Positions 36,742 through 48,237 of a stretch of 64,000 bases of DNA are shown here, in pieces (position 1 is the stretch's first letter; each line of letters begins with the position of its first letter). The stretch is from an uncultured Paracoccus sp. (GTDB lineage Bacteria > Pseudomonadota > Alphaproteobacteria > Rhodobacterales > Rhodobacteraceae): the NCBI RefSeq assembly GCF_947496875.1, contig NZ_CANMEH010000002.1, forward strand, positions 186,001-250,000. The letters are read 5' to 3'. A program made the position numbers and the translations under genes. Under the pieces are notes generated by a model, which made no database searches, was not told the origin of the DNA, and was given only the letters and a program-made list of their open reading frames with translations.

Positions 36742-38931
<2,190 letters not shown>

Positions 38932-38953
38932 GCCGTCGCTGCGTTCGCGCGGC

Positions 38954-39280
38954 TCAGCCGCAGCTGACGTCCACGATGCGACCGGTGACCGGGTCGGTGA
39001 TGATGTTCAGCCGCTCGTCCCGGTATTCGTCGGTGATGATCGCGCCACGCGGCATGACCCGATAGGTCAGCCCGGCCGGCAACCGGACCTCTGCCACGGA
39101 CCGGCCCACCAGCGCGCTCCATTCCCGCGGCGCACAGGCCGCCACAGCCACCCCGTCCGCGGGCACATGGGTGCGGGGCAGTGTGTCGGGCGTCGGGTCC
39201 GACGTGGAGCCGTTCCCCGTCAGCGTGCAGGCGCCGACGGACAGCATGCAGGTCAGAAACGTCACGAACCGGGTCATCAT
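38954..39280 (-). CDS. Peptidase inhibitor I78 family lipoprotein
   Basis: The 108-residue protein has a lipoprotein signal peptide with the lipobox LSVGAC (Cys near residue 18). A potato-inhibitor-like I78 domain follows: ALVGRSVAEVRLPAG, YRVMPRGAIITDEYRDERLN and IITDPVTGRIVDVSCG. I78 members inhibit serine proteases, so it is probably a periplasmic or outer-membrane-anchored inhibitor. Its target is unknown. It is convergent with uvrB. Confidence 0.85.
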   Translation of the reverse strand: MMTRFVTFLTCMLSVGACTLTGNGSTSDPTPDTLPRTHVPADGVAVAACAPREWSALVGRSVAEVRLPAGLTYRVMPRGAIITDEYRDERLNIITDPVTGRIVDVSCG

Positions 39281-39374
39281 CTTCCTTTCGGGTCTGTCGC
39301 GCCCACCAACAGCGCCTGACGGTCGCGGTCAACCCGGCGGCAGCCCGGGACTCCGGCGGAGCCAGGGGCAGGCA

Positions 39375-39401
39375 GGAAAAGGCCCGCCACTCGGCGGGCC
39401 C
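39375..39401 (-). terminator. Intrinsic terminator of the rhodanese gene
   Basis: GGCCCGCC-ACTC-GGCGGGCC (39381-39400) is a perfect 8-bp stem. On the minus strand it is followed by TTTTCC. It lies 25 bp after the rhodanese stop. Confidence 0.85.
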
Positions 39402-39425
39402 TCTGCCACGTGGTGGTCACAAGCA

Positions 39426-40499
39426 TCAATCGGTCGAGCTGTCACCCTCACCCGCGTCGTCTGCGCTGCCCTGATCACCGGCCGCCTCGGCCTCCGGCGA
39501 CGATGCAGTCGTGTCTGCCGCGGGCTCCTCGATATCGGCGTTCTCGGCATTGCTTTCCACCGCCGAAGCGGCAGGTACCGCACCCTCGTCCGGCTGAGCG
39601 GCCGTCGCCTCGCCTTCCTCGGGGGCCAGGCTGGTGTCGGCCGCATCTTCCGCCGTGGTCTCCACCACCGGGTTCTCGGCCGGGGTCATGACGCCGTCAT
39701 CGACCTCCTGCCCTGCATTCTGCGGCAGGCCGTCGGCAGCGGCCTTTTCCTGCGCGGCACCTGGTTCGCCCAGCTCGGCAGGCGAGACGTCCTGCTGTGC
39801 GATCGGGTCAGCCGGGGCGGGCTGCTCTCCACCCTGTACGGTCAGGCCCAGCAGGCGCCAGTCCAGCATGCCGCCACGGTAATAGTTGATCCTGTCCGCC
39901 GGGTAGCCTGCGTTCAGCATCGCCCTGATGGCCGAAGGCGACTGGCCGCACCACTGGCCGTTGCAGAACAGGATCACCTCGGCCGCGTCGGTGCAGTCGA
40001 ACTTCCCTTCAAAATCCGGGGTGCAGTTCAACTCCGCCAGCCGCTCGATCGCCTGAGTGTACGGGATGTTGATCGAGCCGGGAATGGTGCCGCCCTCGTA
40101 CCAGTCGGGCGTGCGACCGTCGACCAGGATCACGTCACCGGTCTGCATCATCTCGATCAGTTCCAGTTCGCCGATCGTGGTGACGCCGGGCGCAGGCTGC
40201 ATCGGCTGGATGCAGAACGGCGGGCAGTCGTGACCGACCAGCGCCCAGTCGCCTTCCAGCTTCGCCCCCGGGGTCTGGTTGCGGCTGACCGTGAACTTCC
40301 CCCGATCGGTCGTGAAGACGGCTTCGGGCATGTCGGCAGTGATCGAGACCCGCGGTGCCTGGCCGGGCGCCTGCGCAGCCGCGCCCGACACGGCCTGCGT
40401 GTCGCCGGACGTGGTCTGGCTGTCCTGGGCCGCTGCGGGAAAGCCAAAGGCTCCGGCGGCCAGCATCGCGGTGACAAGCCGTGTTGTAAGCGCACACAT
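39426..40499 (-). CDS. Secreted rhodanese-domain protein with acidic C-terminal tail
   Basis: The 357-residue protein has a signal peptide (about 1-24, ending AAAQD). A rhodanese-like domain lies at about residues 105-210: VILVDGRTPDWYEGGTIPGS, FCNGQWCGQSPSAI with the likely catalytic Cys, and YYRGGMLDWRLLGL. The last 130 residues are low complexity and strongly acidic (Glu, Asp, Ala), ending GDSSTD. Substrate-binding modules of this kind occur near heme or sulfur genes. The persulfide role is inferred from the family. A terminator follows. Confidence 0.85.
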   Translation of the reverse strand: MCALTTRLVTAMLAAGAFGFPAAAQDSQTTSGDTQAVSGAAAQAPGQAPRVSITADMPEAVFTTDRGKFTVSRNQTPGAKLEGDWALVGHDCPPFCIQPMQPAPGVTTIGELELIEMMQTGDVILVDGRTPDWYEGGTIPGSINIPYTQAIERLAELNCTPDFEGKFDCTDAAEVILFCNGQWCGQSPSAIRAMLNAGYPADRINYYRGGMLDWRLLGLTVQGGEQPAPADPIAQQDVSPAELGEPGAAQEKAAADGLPQNAGQEVDDGVMTPAENPVVETTAEDAADTSLAPEEGEATAAQPDEGAVPAASAVESNAENADIEEPAADTTASSPEAEAAGDQGSADDAGEGDSSTD

Positions 40500-40542
40500 C
40501 GTCGTCCTCCCATCCTGATTTCAGCTATCAGGACGAAACGCT

Positions 40543-41202
40543 TCACGCAGGCACGCGTTCCCCCTGCTTGGATCCGATGCGGTCCATGATCTCGTTGACG
40601 AGGGCTTCTGCCTCGTCGCGCGCGGGGCTGCGCGGCAGATCGGAAACAGCCTGCCCCTGCCCCAAGGTCTGCGCGAACGCCACCCTGTTGCCCAGGTGCG
40701 CTGTCGCGACCGCGACACCCAGCTCCTCGATCCCGGCGGCGATCTCTGCGCCCAGGCGCGTGCCCGGTCGGGTGCGGTTCAGGACAATGAGCGGATCGCG
40801 GCGTTCGCGCTGCGCCAGATCCAGGACCCCCTCGGTCGCCCACAGATCGACATGACTGCTGGCCACCGGGACAAGGATCAGATCGGCAACCCGCAAGGCC
40901 GGGCGCAGGTCGCTGTCGATCTTGGGCGGGGTGTCGATCAGGACGATGTCGAAGCTGCGCTTCAGCTTGCCCGCTTCATAGCTTGCCCCCCACGCGGACG
41001 AGGTCGAGAAATCCAGCCCCGGATCGTCGCCCTGCCGGTCCAGCCGCTCCATGAACCAGCGGCCGAGGCTGCCCTGCGGGTCGGTGTCGATCAGCGCGAC
41101 CGTCAGGCCGCGCGCGCGCATCGCACAGGCAAGGTTCACGACCAATGTGGTCTTGCCTGAACCGCCCTTTTGCTGGGCGACGGTGATGATCCGTCCATTC
41201 AT
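40543..41202 (-). CDS. ParA family ATPase, orphan
   Basis: The 219-residue product is a P-loop partition-type ATPase with a deviant Walker A (QQKGGSGKTTLVVNLA) at about residue 9. The Walker A' region is VALIDTDPQGS near 37 and Walker B is IVLIDTPPKIDSD near 78. It is the short ParA form without an N-terminal HTH, and no parB or centromere-like repeats lie nearby. It may position a cellular cargo (chemoreceptors, cell-cycle proteins) or be a domesticated partition protein. Start ATG 41202; divergent from the dipeptidase gene. Confidence 0.88.
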   Translation of the reverse strand: MNGRIITVAQQKGGSGKTTLVVNLACAMRARGLTVALIDTDPQGSLGRWFMERLDRQGDDPGLDFSTSSAWGASYEAGKLKRSFDIVLIDTPPKIDSDLRPALRVADLILVPVASSHVDLWATEGVLDLAQRERRDPLIVLNRTRPGTRLGAEIAAGIEELGVAVATAHLGNRVAFAQTLGQGQAVSDLPRSPARDEAEALVNEIMDRIGSKQGERVPA

Positions 41203-41377
41203 GCTGGCCCCCTCTGTCCGGACGCCCCCACCCTTAACGCCGCAGTGCAGCAATAGCACGGGGGTCCGGGATTTTTCTGGTGTTCTGTTGCGCGCGGCAG
41301 CGCGGCGCCCGCCATTGCGCCCGGTGCAACCACGCGGCATCGTCGCGCCGGAACGACCGTGACAGGCTGGGGCAGTG

Positions 41378-42496
41378 ATGCGCATCTTTGACGGCCACAA
41401 CGACATGCTGCAGCGAGTCGTCGCGGCGGGCGCCAGCGGGCCGGACCTGTTCCTGCGGGGCGACGGCGCGGGTCATCTCGACCTGCCACGGATGCGGGCG
41501 GGCGGGTTCGCAGGAGGGTTCTTTGCGATCTGGATCCCCGAGCGGTGGTACGCGGCCGCGGGCGGGGTCGTGCCGCCAGCCGACATCCCGCCGTATGCGC
41601 ACGCCTTGCCGGCAGAGATCGGGCATGACGCCGCACTGCCGCAGGCCTTCGCCCAGGCTGCCGCTCTCTTCTCGCTGGAACGAACCGGGGCGCTGTCGAT
41701 CTGCCGCACGGCCGAGGACCTGCGCGCGGCGATGGATGCCGGACGCATCGCCGCGATCCTGCACATGGAAGGGGCCGAGGCGGTCCGCGATCCGGATGCG
41801 CTGACCGTATGGCACGCGATGGGGTTGCGGTCGCTGGGGCCGGTCTGGTCGCGGCCCACCCGCTACGGCCACGGGGTGCCTTTTGCGTTTCCATCGTCAC
41901 CCGACACTGGCGAGGGGCTGACCCCTGCCGGCATTGCACTGGTGCGTGCATGCAACACCCTGCGGATCATGGTTGACCTGTCGCACCTAAACGAAAAGGG
42001 CTTCGAAGATGTGGCCCGGATCAGCGACGCGCCGCTGGTCGCCAGCCATTCGGCGGTTCATGCCATTGCGCCCAGTTCGCGCAACCTGACCGACCGCCAG
42101 TTGCGCCAGATCGCCGAGAGCGGGGGCCTGGTCGGGCTGAACTTTGCAATCAGCTTTCTGCGTCCGGACGGTCATCGCATTGCCGCACCAGGAATCGACC
42201 TGATGCTGCGGCACCTGGACCACCTTCTCGGCCTGCTTGGTGAAGGCGGCGTCGCGCTGGGGGCCGATTTCGACGGCGCGCTGCTGCCATCCGACCTGCC
42301 CCACGCCGGGGCCCTGCCCGCCCTTGTCGATGCGATGCGTCGCCGCGGCTATGCCGACGAGTTGCTCGAACGGATCTGCTGGCGGAACTGGGTCGGCGTG
42401 CTGGAACGTACCTGGGACGGTGCGCGGGAAGACAGGATATTGCCCGGCGCCATGAAAGGCGCCGGCGTCACGCAGCAGGGGCGAGGAGCAGAATGA
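41378..42496 (+). CDS. Membrane dipeptidase (peptidase family M19)
   Basis: This 372-residue zinc dipeptidase of the renal-dipeptidase family cleaves dipeptides, including some with D-residues. Zinc-site motifs are IFDGHNDMLQRV near residue 4 (His, Asp), HMEGAEAV near 128 (Glu), ASHSAVHAI near 223 and GADFDGALLP near 296. The start is ATG 41378, or GTG 41375 directly before it. It overlaps the following oxidoreductase gene by four bases (ATGA). Cytoplasmic, since no signal peptide is present. Confidence 0.93.
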   Translation: MRIFDGHNDMLQRVVAAGASGPDLFLRGDGAGHLDLPRMRAGGFAGGFFAIWIPERWYAAAGGVVPPADIPPYAHALPAEIGHDAALPQAFAQAAALFSLERTGALSICRTAEDLRAAMDAGRIAAILHMEGAEAVRDPDALTVWHAMGLRSLGPVWSRPTRYGHGVPFAFPSSPDTGEGLTPAGIALVRACNTLRIMVDLSHLNEKGFEDVARISDAPLVASHSAVHAIAPSSRNLTDRQLRQIAESGGLVGLNFAISFLRPDGHRIAAPGIDLMLRHLDHLLGLLGEGGVALGADFDGALLPSDLPHAGALPALVDAMRRRGYADELLERICWRNWVGVLERTWDGAREDRILPGAMKGAGVTQQGRGAE

Positions 42497-43416
42497 CCGA
42501 CAGCTACGACTGCCTGATCGTCGGCGGCGGACCGGCCGGCCTGACCGCCGCGATCTATCTGGGCCGGTTCCATCGCAGCGTGGTGGTGGTGGACAAGGAT
42601 GAGAGCCGGCTGGCGTTGATCCCCAGATCGCATAATCACGCCGGCTATCCTGACGGGGTGCGTGGCCGCGACCTGCTCGAGGACATGCGCATCCAGGCCG
42701 CGCGCTACGGCGCCGAGTTGAGGCCGGGCGAGGTGACGGACATCCGGCGCGACGGTGACCTGTTCCACGGCCAGACCGACAGCGGCCCGGTCCGTGCCCG
42801 CACGGTGCTGCTGGCCACCGGAGTCCTGAACCTGCGCCCGCCACTCGCGCAGGACGTCCACGACGACGCGGTGGCGCGGGGCCTGCTGCGATACTGCCCG
42901 ATCTGCGACGCCTATGAGCAGACCGGCAAGCGGATCGGTGTTCTTGGCGCCGATCGCCATGGCGTCGCCGAGGCCATGTTCCTGCGCACCTACAGCCATG
43001 ACGTGCTGCTGCTGGCGCTGAACTCGGCCGATCTGGACGCGTTCACGCAGCAGCAAGCCGACGAGGCCGGGATAAGGGTCGAGCGGGTGCCGGTCAGCGG
43101 CTTTGACCTGTCGGGGGACGAGGTGGTGCTGACCCTGGACGACGGTCGCACGATCCGGACGGATACGCTGTACGCGGCGCTCGGGTCCAACACCCGCAAC
43201 GCGCTCGGGGCAGGCCTGGGGACAGAGCTGTCGGACGGCCAGTGTTTTGTCACCGACGAACACCAGCGCTGTTCGGTCAGGGGCGTCTATGCCGCCGGGG
43301 ACGCGGTCGACGGGCTGGACCAGATCAGCGTTGCGATGGGCATGGGCGCGCGCGCAGCGGTTGCCATCCACAACGATCTGCGGCGGGCCGACGGCGAGGC
43401 CCTGCCGGACGACTGA
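42493..43416 (+). CDS. Thioredoxin reductase-like FAD/NAD(P) oxidoreductase
   Basis: The 307-residue pyridine nucleotide-disulfide oxidoreductase resembles bacterial thioredoxin/ferredoxin-type reductases. The FAD-binding motif CLIVGGGPAGLTAAIYLGRF is at residue 6. The CxxC redox pair is in YCPICDAYEQTG near residue 137. The second FAD motif is GVYAAGDAVDGLDQI near 267. The NAD(P)-binding site is unusual, GVLGADRHGVAEAM in place of GxGxxA/G. The partner is unknown. It is translationally coupled to the dipeptidase gene. Confidence 0.87.
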   Translation: MTDSYDCLIVGGGPAGLTAAIYLGRFHRSVVVVDKDESRLALIPRSHNHAGYPDGVRGRDLLEDMRIQAARYGAELRPGEVTDIRRDGDLFHGQTDSGPVRARTVLLATGVLNLRPPLAQDVHDDAVARGLLRYCPICDAYEQTGKRIGVLGADRHGVAEAMFLRTYSHDVLLLALNSADLDAFTQQQADEAGIRVERVPVSGFDLSGDEVVLTLDDGRTIRTDTLYAALGSNTRNALGAGLGTELSDGQCFVTDEHQRCSVRGVYAAGDAVDGLDQISVAMGMGARAAVAIHNDLRRADGEALPDD

Positions 43417-43469
43417 ACGATCGGCGGTATTCCTCTGGGCGGGAAGGCCGCAGCGCGATATTCGGGCTC

Positions 43470-43805
43470 ATGGATCTGGACGGAAAAACACGATTGGCGA
43501 GGTTGAACGACATCGGTCTAGCGGCCTGTGCGATCCGTCTGCGCGCCGCGTTCATGCTGACGGGTCTGGAAAAACATCAGGATCTGGCAGGCGCGGCGGG
43601 CATATCCCATACGGTGCTAAGCAATGCGATGAATGGGGCGACGTACCCCAATCGTGAGGTGATGCAGTATCTTCACCGGGCGCACCGGATCGATTTCAAC
43701 TTCCTCATGAACGGCGATTTTGCCCAGTTGCCCGGCGACGTGCAGGCTCGGCTGTTTCCGGCCCTCGAAGCCGCAGCCGGTGAATGGGAGCGAAAGCGGG
43801 GTTGA
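43470..43805 (+). CDS. Small helix-turn-helix (XRE-like) protein
   Basis: The 111-residue protein has a Cro/C1-like HTH at about residues 18-75: ACAIRLRAAFMLTGLEKHQD, LAGAAGISHTVLSNAMNGAT and YPNREVMQYLHRAHRIDFNF. The recognition helix would be SHTVLSNAMNG. The first helix is atypical, and the tail is short. It probably binds DNA, but the operator is unknown. It begins 53 bp after the oxidoreductase and may be co-transcribed. It is convergent with prfC. Confidence 0.75.
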   Translation: MDLDGKTRLARLNDIGLAACAIRLRAAFMLTGLEKHQDLAGAAGISHTVLSNAMNGATYPNREVMQYLHRAHRIDFNFLMNGDFAQLPGDVQARLFPALEAAAGEWERKRG

Positions 43806-43843
43806 GGCCTACCGCCTTCCGCTGACTGGCGGACGACCGACGC

Positions 43844-45442
43844 TCAGACCATCATTTCCTTGGTGGCGGTCAGCTTCAGCGCCGGATGGTCGCGGACCAC
43901 CCGGTCGATGTCCCATTGCAGCCGCGTCAGGAACACCAGGTCGCCATCGTGGTCGGTGGCCATATGCTGACGGTTCGCCGCGGCGAAGGTCTCGACCGCA
44001 TCCTTGGGCCCGGCAACCCAGCGGGCACTGGTGAACTGCGACGTCTCGAAACGGACGGGCAGCCCGTATTCCTGTTCGATCCGGCTGGCCAGCACCTCGA
44101 ACTGCAGGGCGCCCACGACCCCCACGATGAAGCCCGACCCGATCGCCGGCTTGAAGACCTTGGCCGCGCCTTCCTCGGCGAACTGCATCAGCGCCTTTTC
44201 CAGGTGCTTGGCCTTCATCGGGTCGCCGGCGCGCACGGTCTGCAAAAGCTCAGGCGCAAAGCTTGGAATGCCGGTGAAACGCAGCATCTCGCCCTCGGTC
44301 AGCCCGTCGCCGATGCGCAGCTGGCCGTGGTTGGGGATGCCGATGATGTCACCGGCCCAGGCCTCCTCGGCCAGCTCGCGGTCGGCGGCGAGGAACAGCA
44401 CCGGGTTCGACACCGCCATCGGCTTTTTCGAGCGCACGTGCAGCAGCTTCATGCCCCGTTCGAAATGGCCCGAGGCGAGCCGGACAAACGCCACGCGGTC
44501 CCGGTGCTTGGGGTCCATGTTGGCCTGGACCTTGAACACGAACCCGGTGACGGCTTCCTCCTCGGGCGAAATCTGCCGCTCGGCGGCGCTCTGGGGCTGC
44601 GGCTGCGGGCCGTATTCGCCGATCCCGGTCATCAGTTCCCTGACCCCGAAGCTGTTGATGGCGCTGCCGAACCAGATCGGAGTCAGATGTCCTTCCAGGA
44701 ACGACCGGCGATCGAAGGCCGGCAGCAGTTCGCGTGCCATCTCGACCTCGTCGCGCAGCCGGGCCAGCAACTCGGCCGGCACGTGCTCGGCCAGCTTGGG
44801 GTCGTCCAGCCCGCTGATCGCCACGGTCTCCGCGACGCGGTTGCGGTCGGCACGGTCCATCAGTTCCAGACGGTCGTGCAGCAGGTCGTAGGTTCCCAGG
44901 AACTCGCGCCCGCTGCCGATCGGCCAGTTGGCCGGCGCCACGTCGATCGCCAGGCTCTCCTGGATCTCGTCGATGATCTCGAAGGTGTCGCGGCTTTCGC
45001 GGTCCATCTTGTTGCAGAAGGTCAGGATCGGCAGATCGCGAAGGCGGCAGACCTCGAACAGCTTGCGGGTCTGGCTCTCGACGCCCTTTGCCCCGTCGAT
45101 GACCATGATCGCGGCATCGACCGCCGTCAGGGTGCGATAGGTGTCCTCGGAAAAGTCGCTGTGGCCGGGCGTATCCACCAGATTGAAGCGATACGGGCCG
45201 AAGTCGAAGGACATCGCCGAGGCACTGACCGAAATGCCGCGGTCCTGCTCCATCTTCATGAAATCCGAGCGGGTGCGCCGCGACTCACCCTTGGCGCGCA
45301 CCTGCCCCGCCATCTGGATCGCCCCGCCGAACAGCAGGAACTTTTCGGTCAGCGTCGTCTTGCCCGCGTCGGGATGCGAGATGATCGCGAAGGTCCGGCG
45401 GCGGGCGATCTCGGGCGGCAGTTGGGGGCGATTGTCCAGCAT
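43844..45442 (-). CDS. prfC: Peptide chain release factor 3 (RF3)
   Basis: RF3 is a translational GTPase that recycles RF1/RF2 from the ribosome after termination. The 532-residue product shows G1 ISHPDAGKTTLTEKFLLFGG near residue 18, the family-specific DFMKMEQDRGISVSASAMSF, G3 VDTPGHSDFSEDTYR and G4 FCNKMDRESRD. Domain II contains SGHFERGMKLLHVRS. The C-terminal RF3_C domain has VGALQFEVLASRIEQEYGLP. Length and motifs are complete. The start ATG is at 45442 (MLDNRPQLPPEIARRRTF). Confidence 0.97.
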   Translation of the reverse strand: MLDNRPQLPPEIARRRTFAIISHPDAGKTTLTEKFLLFGGAIQMAGQVRAKGESRRTRSDFMKMEQDRGISVSASAMSFDFGPYRFNLVDTPGHSDFSEDTYRTLTAVDAAIMVIDGAKGVESQTRKLFEVCRLRDLPILTFCNKMDRESRDTFEIIDEIQESLAIDVAPANWPIGSGREFLGTYDLLHDRLELMDRADRNRVAETVAISGLDDPKLAEHVPAELLARLRDEVEMARELLPAFDRRSFLEGHLTPIWFGSAINSFGVRELMTGIGEYGPQPQPQSAAERQISPEEEAVTGFVFKVQANMDPKHRDRVAFVRLASGHFERGMKLLHVRSKKPMAVSNPVLFLAADRELAEEAWAGDIIGIPNHGQLRIGDGLTEGEMLRFTGIPSFAPELLQTVRAGDPMKAKHLEKALMQFAEEGAAKVFKPAIGSGFIVGVVGALQFEVLASRIEQEYGLPVRFETSQFTSARWVAGPKDAVETFAAANRQHMATDHDGDLVFLTRLQWDIDRVVRDHPALKLTATKEMMV

Positions 45443-45514
45443 GGGCGGGCCTTATCGCGAAGCTCCGGCCAAGGCAAACGCCGCCCCGATTCGACAACGA
45501 AGCCCGGCCTCTTG

Positions 45515-46267
45515 CTACAGGAACTGCTCGCGCATCAGCCGTTCCTCCATCCCGTGGCCTGGATCGAACAGGACGCGGTGGGAAATCGCGGGTTCGGACC
45601 GGATCTCGACCCACGCGACCCGCTCGATACCGCGCGAATCCGCATCGGCCATCACCGGTCGCTTCAGCGGCTCCAGCACGTCGAACCGCACCACGCCGTG
45701 TTTCGGCAGGATCGCGCCGCGCCAGCGTCGCGGACGGAACGGGGCGATCGCCGTCAGCGCCAGCACGTCCGACCCGATCGGCAGGATGGGTCCGCCGGCG
45801 GAATAGTTGTACGCCGTCGACCCGACGGGCGTGGACAGAATGGCACCGTCGCAGATCATCTCGTCCATGCGGACCCGCCCGTTCACGCTTACTCGCAGCT
45901 TGGCCGCCTGCGGACCTGCCCGCAGCAGGCTGACCTCGTTGATCGCCAGGGCCCGATGCTCGTGCCCGTCATCGGACAGCGCGACCATCGCCAGCGGATT
46001 GATCCGGGTTTCCTCGGCGGCGCCGATCCGGCCCACCAGATCCTCCTCGGCGTAATCGTTCATCAGGAAGCCGATGGTGCCGCGATTCATACCATAGACC
46101 GGCAGGCCGGAGTTCTGGCGCAGCGTGGCCAGCAGAAAGCCGTCGCCCCCCAGCGCGACGATCACATCCGACTGCCCGATCGGCGCCTGACCATAGCGGG
46201 CCATCAGCCGCCCCAGTGCGGACAGCGCCATTTCGGTGTCATTCGATGTGAAATGGATCCGCGTCAT
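45515..46267 (-). CDS. nadK: NAD kinase
   Basis: NadK phosphorylates NAD to NADP using ATP or polyphosphate. The 250-residue product has the catalytic GGDG motif in [16 protein letters not shown] near residue 38. The NE/D-containing region is [14 protein letters not shown] near 58. The substrate-binding region [10 protein letters not shown] and the motif [20 protein letters not shown] near 145 are intact. The ATG at 46267 ([10 protein letters not shown]) is chosen from the conserved start. It is divergent from glyA across 136 bp. Confidence 0.95.
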   Translation of the reverse strand: MTRIHFTSNDTEMALSALGRLMARYGQAPIGQSDVIVALGGDGFLLATLRQNSGLPVYGMNRGTIGFLMNDYAEEDLVGRIGAAEETRINPLAMVALSDDGHEHRALAINEVSLLRAGPQAAKLRVSVNGRVRMDEMICDGAILSTPVGSTAYNYSAGGPILPIGSDVLALTAIAPFRPRRWRGAILPKHGVVRFDVLEPLKRPVMADADSRGIERVAWVEIRSEPAISHRVLFDPGHGMEERLMREQFL

Positions 46268-46403
46268 CCCGCGCATCCATGCACCCCGCCAAGGGGTTGG
46301 CAAGGCGCATGTTCCTGTCCGACCCGGGCCGCCTGCGTCGCCCGAACAATCTGGAACCCCCGCGGCAAAGCCGCTAGACGGGCGCAAAGCCCGGAGGGAT
46401 GCC

Positions 46404-47687
46404 ATGACCCACAACGCCTTCTTCACCGAACCGCTGCAAACCCGCGATCCGGAGATCTTCGACGCCATCCGCAAGGAGCTTGCCCGTCAGCGCGACGGGA
46501 TCGAGTTGATCGCATCGGAAAACATCGTGTCCGCGGCGGTGCTCGAGGCGCAGGGCTCGGTCATGACCAACAAATACGCCGAGGGTTATCCGGGCAGGCG
46601 CTATTACGGCGGCTGCGCCTATGTCGACATCGCCGAGACACTGGCGATCGAACGGGCGAAGCAACTGTTCGGATGCGGGTTCGCCAATGTGCAGCCCAAC
46701 AGCGGTAGCCAGGCGAACCAGGGCGTCTACACCGCGCTGCTGAACCCGGGTGACACCATCCTGGGGATGAGCCTCGATGCCGGCGGCCACCTGACCCACG
46801 GCGCCAAACCGAACCAGTCGGGCAAGTGGTTCAACGCGGTCCAGTACGGGGTGCGCCAGCAGGACAGCCAGCTGGATTATGATCAGGTCGAACAACTCAC
46901 CCGCGAACATCGCCCCAAGATGATCATCGCGGGCGGGTCCGCCATTCCGCGCATCATCGACTTTGCCCGCATGCGCGAGATCGCCGATCTGGTCGGGGCG
47001 TGGCTGCTGGTGGACATGGCGCATTTCGCAGGGTTGGTGGCCGCGAGCCTCTACCCGTCGCCCTTTCCCCACGCCCATGTCGCCACCACCACCACCCACA
47101 AGACGCTGCGGGGCCCGCGCGGCGGCATGATCCTGACCAATGACGAGGCCATCGCCAAGAAGGTCAATTCGGCGATCTTCCCCGGGATCCAGGGCGGGCC
47201 GCTGATGCATGTCATCGCTGCCAAGGCCGTGGCCTTCGGCGAGGCGCTGACTCCCGGCTTCAAGGACTATGCCCGCCAGGTGGTGGGGAATGCGCAAGCG
47301 TTGGCCGACGAACTGATGAAGGGCGGGCTGGATATCGTGACCGGCGGCACGGACACGCATCTGATGCTCGTCGACCTGCGCCCCAAGCGGGTCAAGGGCA
47401 ACCAGACCGAGGACGCGCTGGAACGCGCACACATCACCTGCAACAAGAACGGCATCCCGTTCGATTCCGAAAAGCCGACGGTCACGTCGGGGGTGCGGCT
47501 GGGCTCACCCGCGGGGACGACGCGGGGCTTCGGCGAGCCGGAGTTCCGGCAGATCGGCCGCTGGATCGTCGAGGTGGTGGACGGTCTTGCCGCGAACGGG
47601 TCCGAAGGGAATGCCCAGGTCGAGGCGCGCGTCGCGGCAGAAGTCCAGGCGCTGTGCGCCCGCTACCCGCTGTATCCGGATCTCTGA
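46404..47687 (+). CDS. glyA: Serine hydroxymethyltransferase GlyA
   Basis: GlyA interconverts serine and glycine with tetrahydrofolate (PLP-dependent), feeding one-carbon metabolism. The 427-residue product shows [14 protein letters not shown] near residue 32, [29 protein letters not shown] near 200 and the PLP-lysine motif [16 protein letters not shown] near 226. [15 protein letters not shown] lies near 362. GGAGGG precedes the ATG at 46404. No glycine riboswitch was recognised upstream. Confidence 0.98.
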   Translation: MTHNAFFTEPLQTRDPEIFDAIRKELARQRDGIELIASENIVSAAVLEAQGSVMTNKYAEGYPGRRYYGGCAYVDIAETLAIERAKQLFGCGFANVQPNSGSQANQGVYTALLNPGDTILGMSLDAGGHLTHGAKPNQSGKWFNAVQYGVRQQDSQLDYDQVEQLTREHRPKMIIAGGSAIPRIIDFARMREIADLVGAWLLVDMAHFAGLVAASLYPSPFPHAHVATTTTHKTLRGPRGGMILTNDEAIAKKVNSAIFPGIQGGPLMHVIAAKAVAFGEALTPGFKDYARQVVGNAQALADELMKGGLDIVTGGTDTHLMLVDLRPKRVKGNQTEDALERAHITCNKNGIPFDSEKPTVTSGVRLGSPAGTTRGFGEPEFRQIGRWIVEVVDGLAANGSEGNAQVEARVAAEVQALCARYPLYPDL

Positions 47688-47747
47688 CAGGCCCGGTGGG
47701 GGCGCACTGGTGCGCAAGCCTGCCAGCGCGACCACCTGGCGAACTGC

Positions 47748-48143
47748 CTACAGATGTCCGCGCTGGACGAGGAGCCAGATCACACCGGCCGAAAGGATCA
47801 GCAGGCCGAACACCACCGACGCCGCGATGTTGGTCGCCCCCTCGACCAGCCGTCGCCGGCTGCCCAGAGGTCGCAGATATTCGACCAGTTGCCGATGAGA
47901 GTCGCGCACCAACCCCATGTCGATCTGCCGCGCGATCCGGGGCGCGGAGGCGTGGGACACGCTGCGCGCCAGCAGATCGGCGGCCTTGCGATGACGGCGG
48001 GGCAGCGCCTGGCCGCGCCGCCGGATCATCGTCGCCAGGTCGGGCCGCCGCCCCCGTCGGGCGCCGCCCAGCCGGGACGCCATTAGCCCTGCCACCTCGT
48101 CGGCCATGCGCTGCAACTCGTCCATCGCCGCCTTCCCGTCCAT
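47748..48143 (-). CDS. Small single-pass membrane protein, unknown function
   Basis: The 131-residue protein has a basic, Arg-rich cytoplasmic part (MDELQRMADEVAGLMASRLG, then RRGRRPDLATMIRRRGQALP) and one C-terminal membrane helix (ASVVFGLLILSAGVIWLLVQ). It resembles conserved uncharacterised rhodobacterial proteins; no domain was recognised. The ATG at 48143 lies about 95 bp from the divergent esterase gene. It is convergent with glyA. Confidence 0.7.
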   Translation of the reverse strand: MDGKAAMDELQRMADEVAGLMASRLGGARRGRRPDLATMIRRRGQALPRRHRKAADLLARSVSHASAPRIARQIDMGLVRDSHRQLVEYLRPLGSRRRLVEGATNIAASVVFGLLILSAGVIWLLVQRGHL

Positions 48144-48237
48144 TCCGCCTCGGCGCGCAGCATAAGATCGCTGGCGCGGCCTCGCCAGCCGGAATAGGAC
48201 CCTGCAAGTGCAGCGCCGTGGTAACAGGACGTCCCCC

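Noticed and set aside
46268..46403. Glycine riboswitch upstream of glyA
   Set aside because: The short gap shows no tandem aptamer-like structure.
47702..47716. GCGCAC-TG-GTGCGC palindrome after glyA as a terminator
   Set aside because: The stem is only six pairs with a two-base centre and no T-run, so it is too weak to call.
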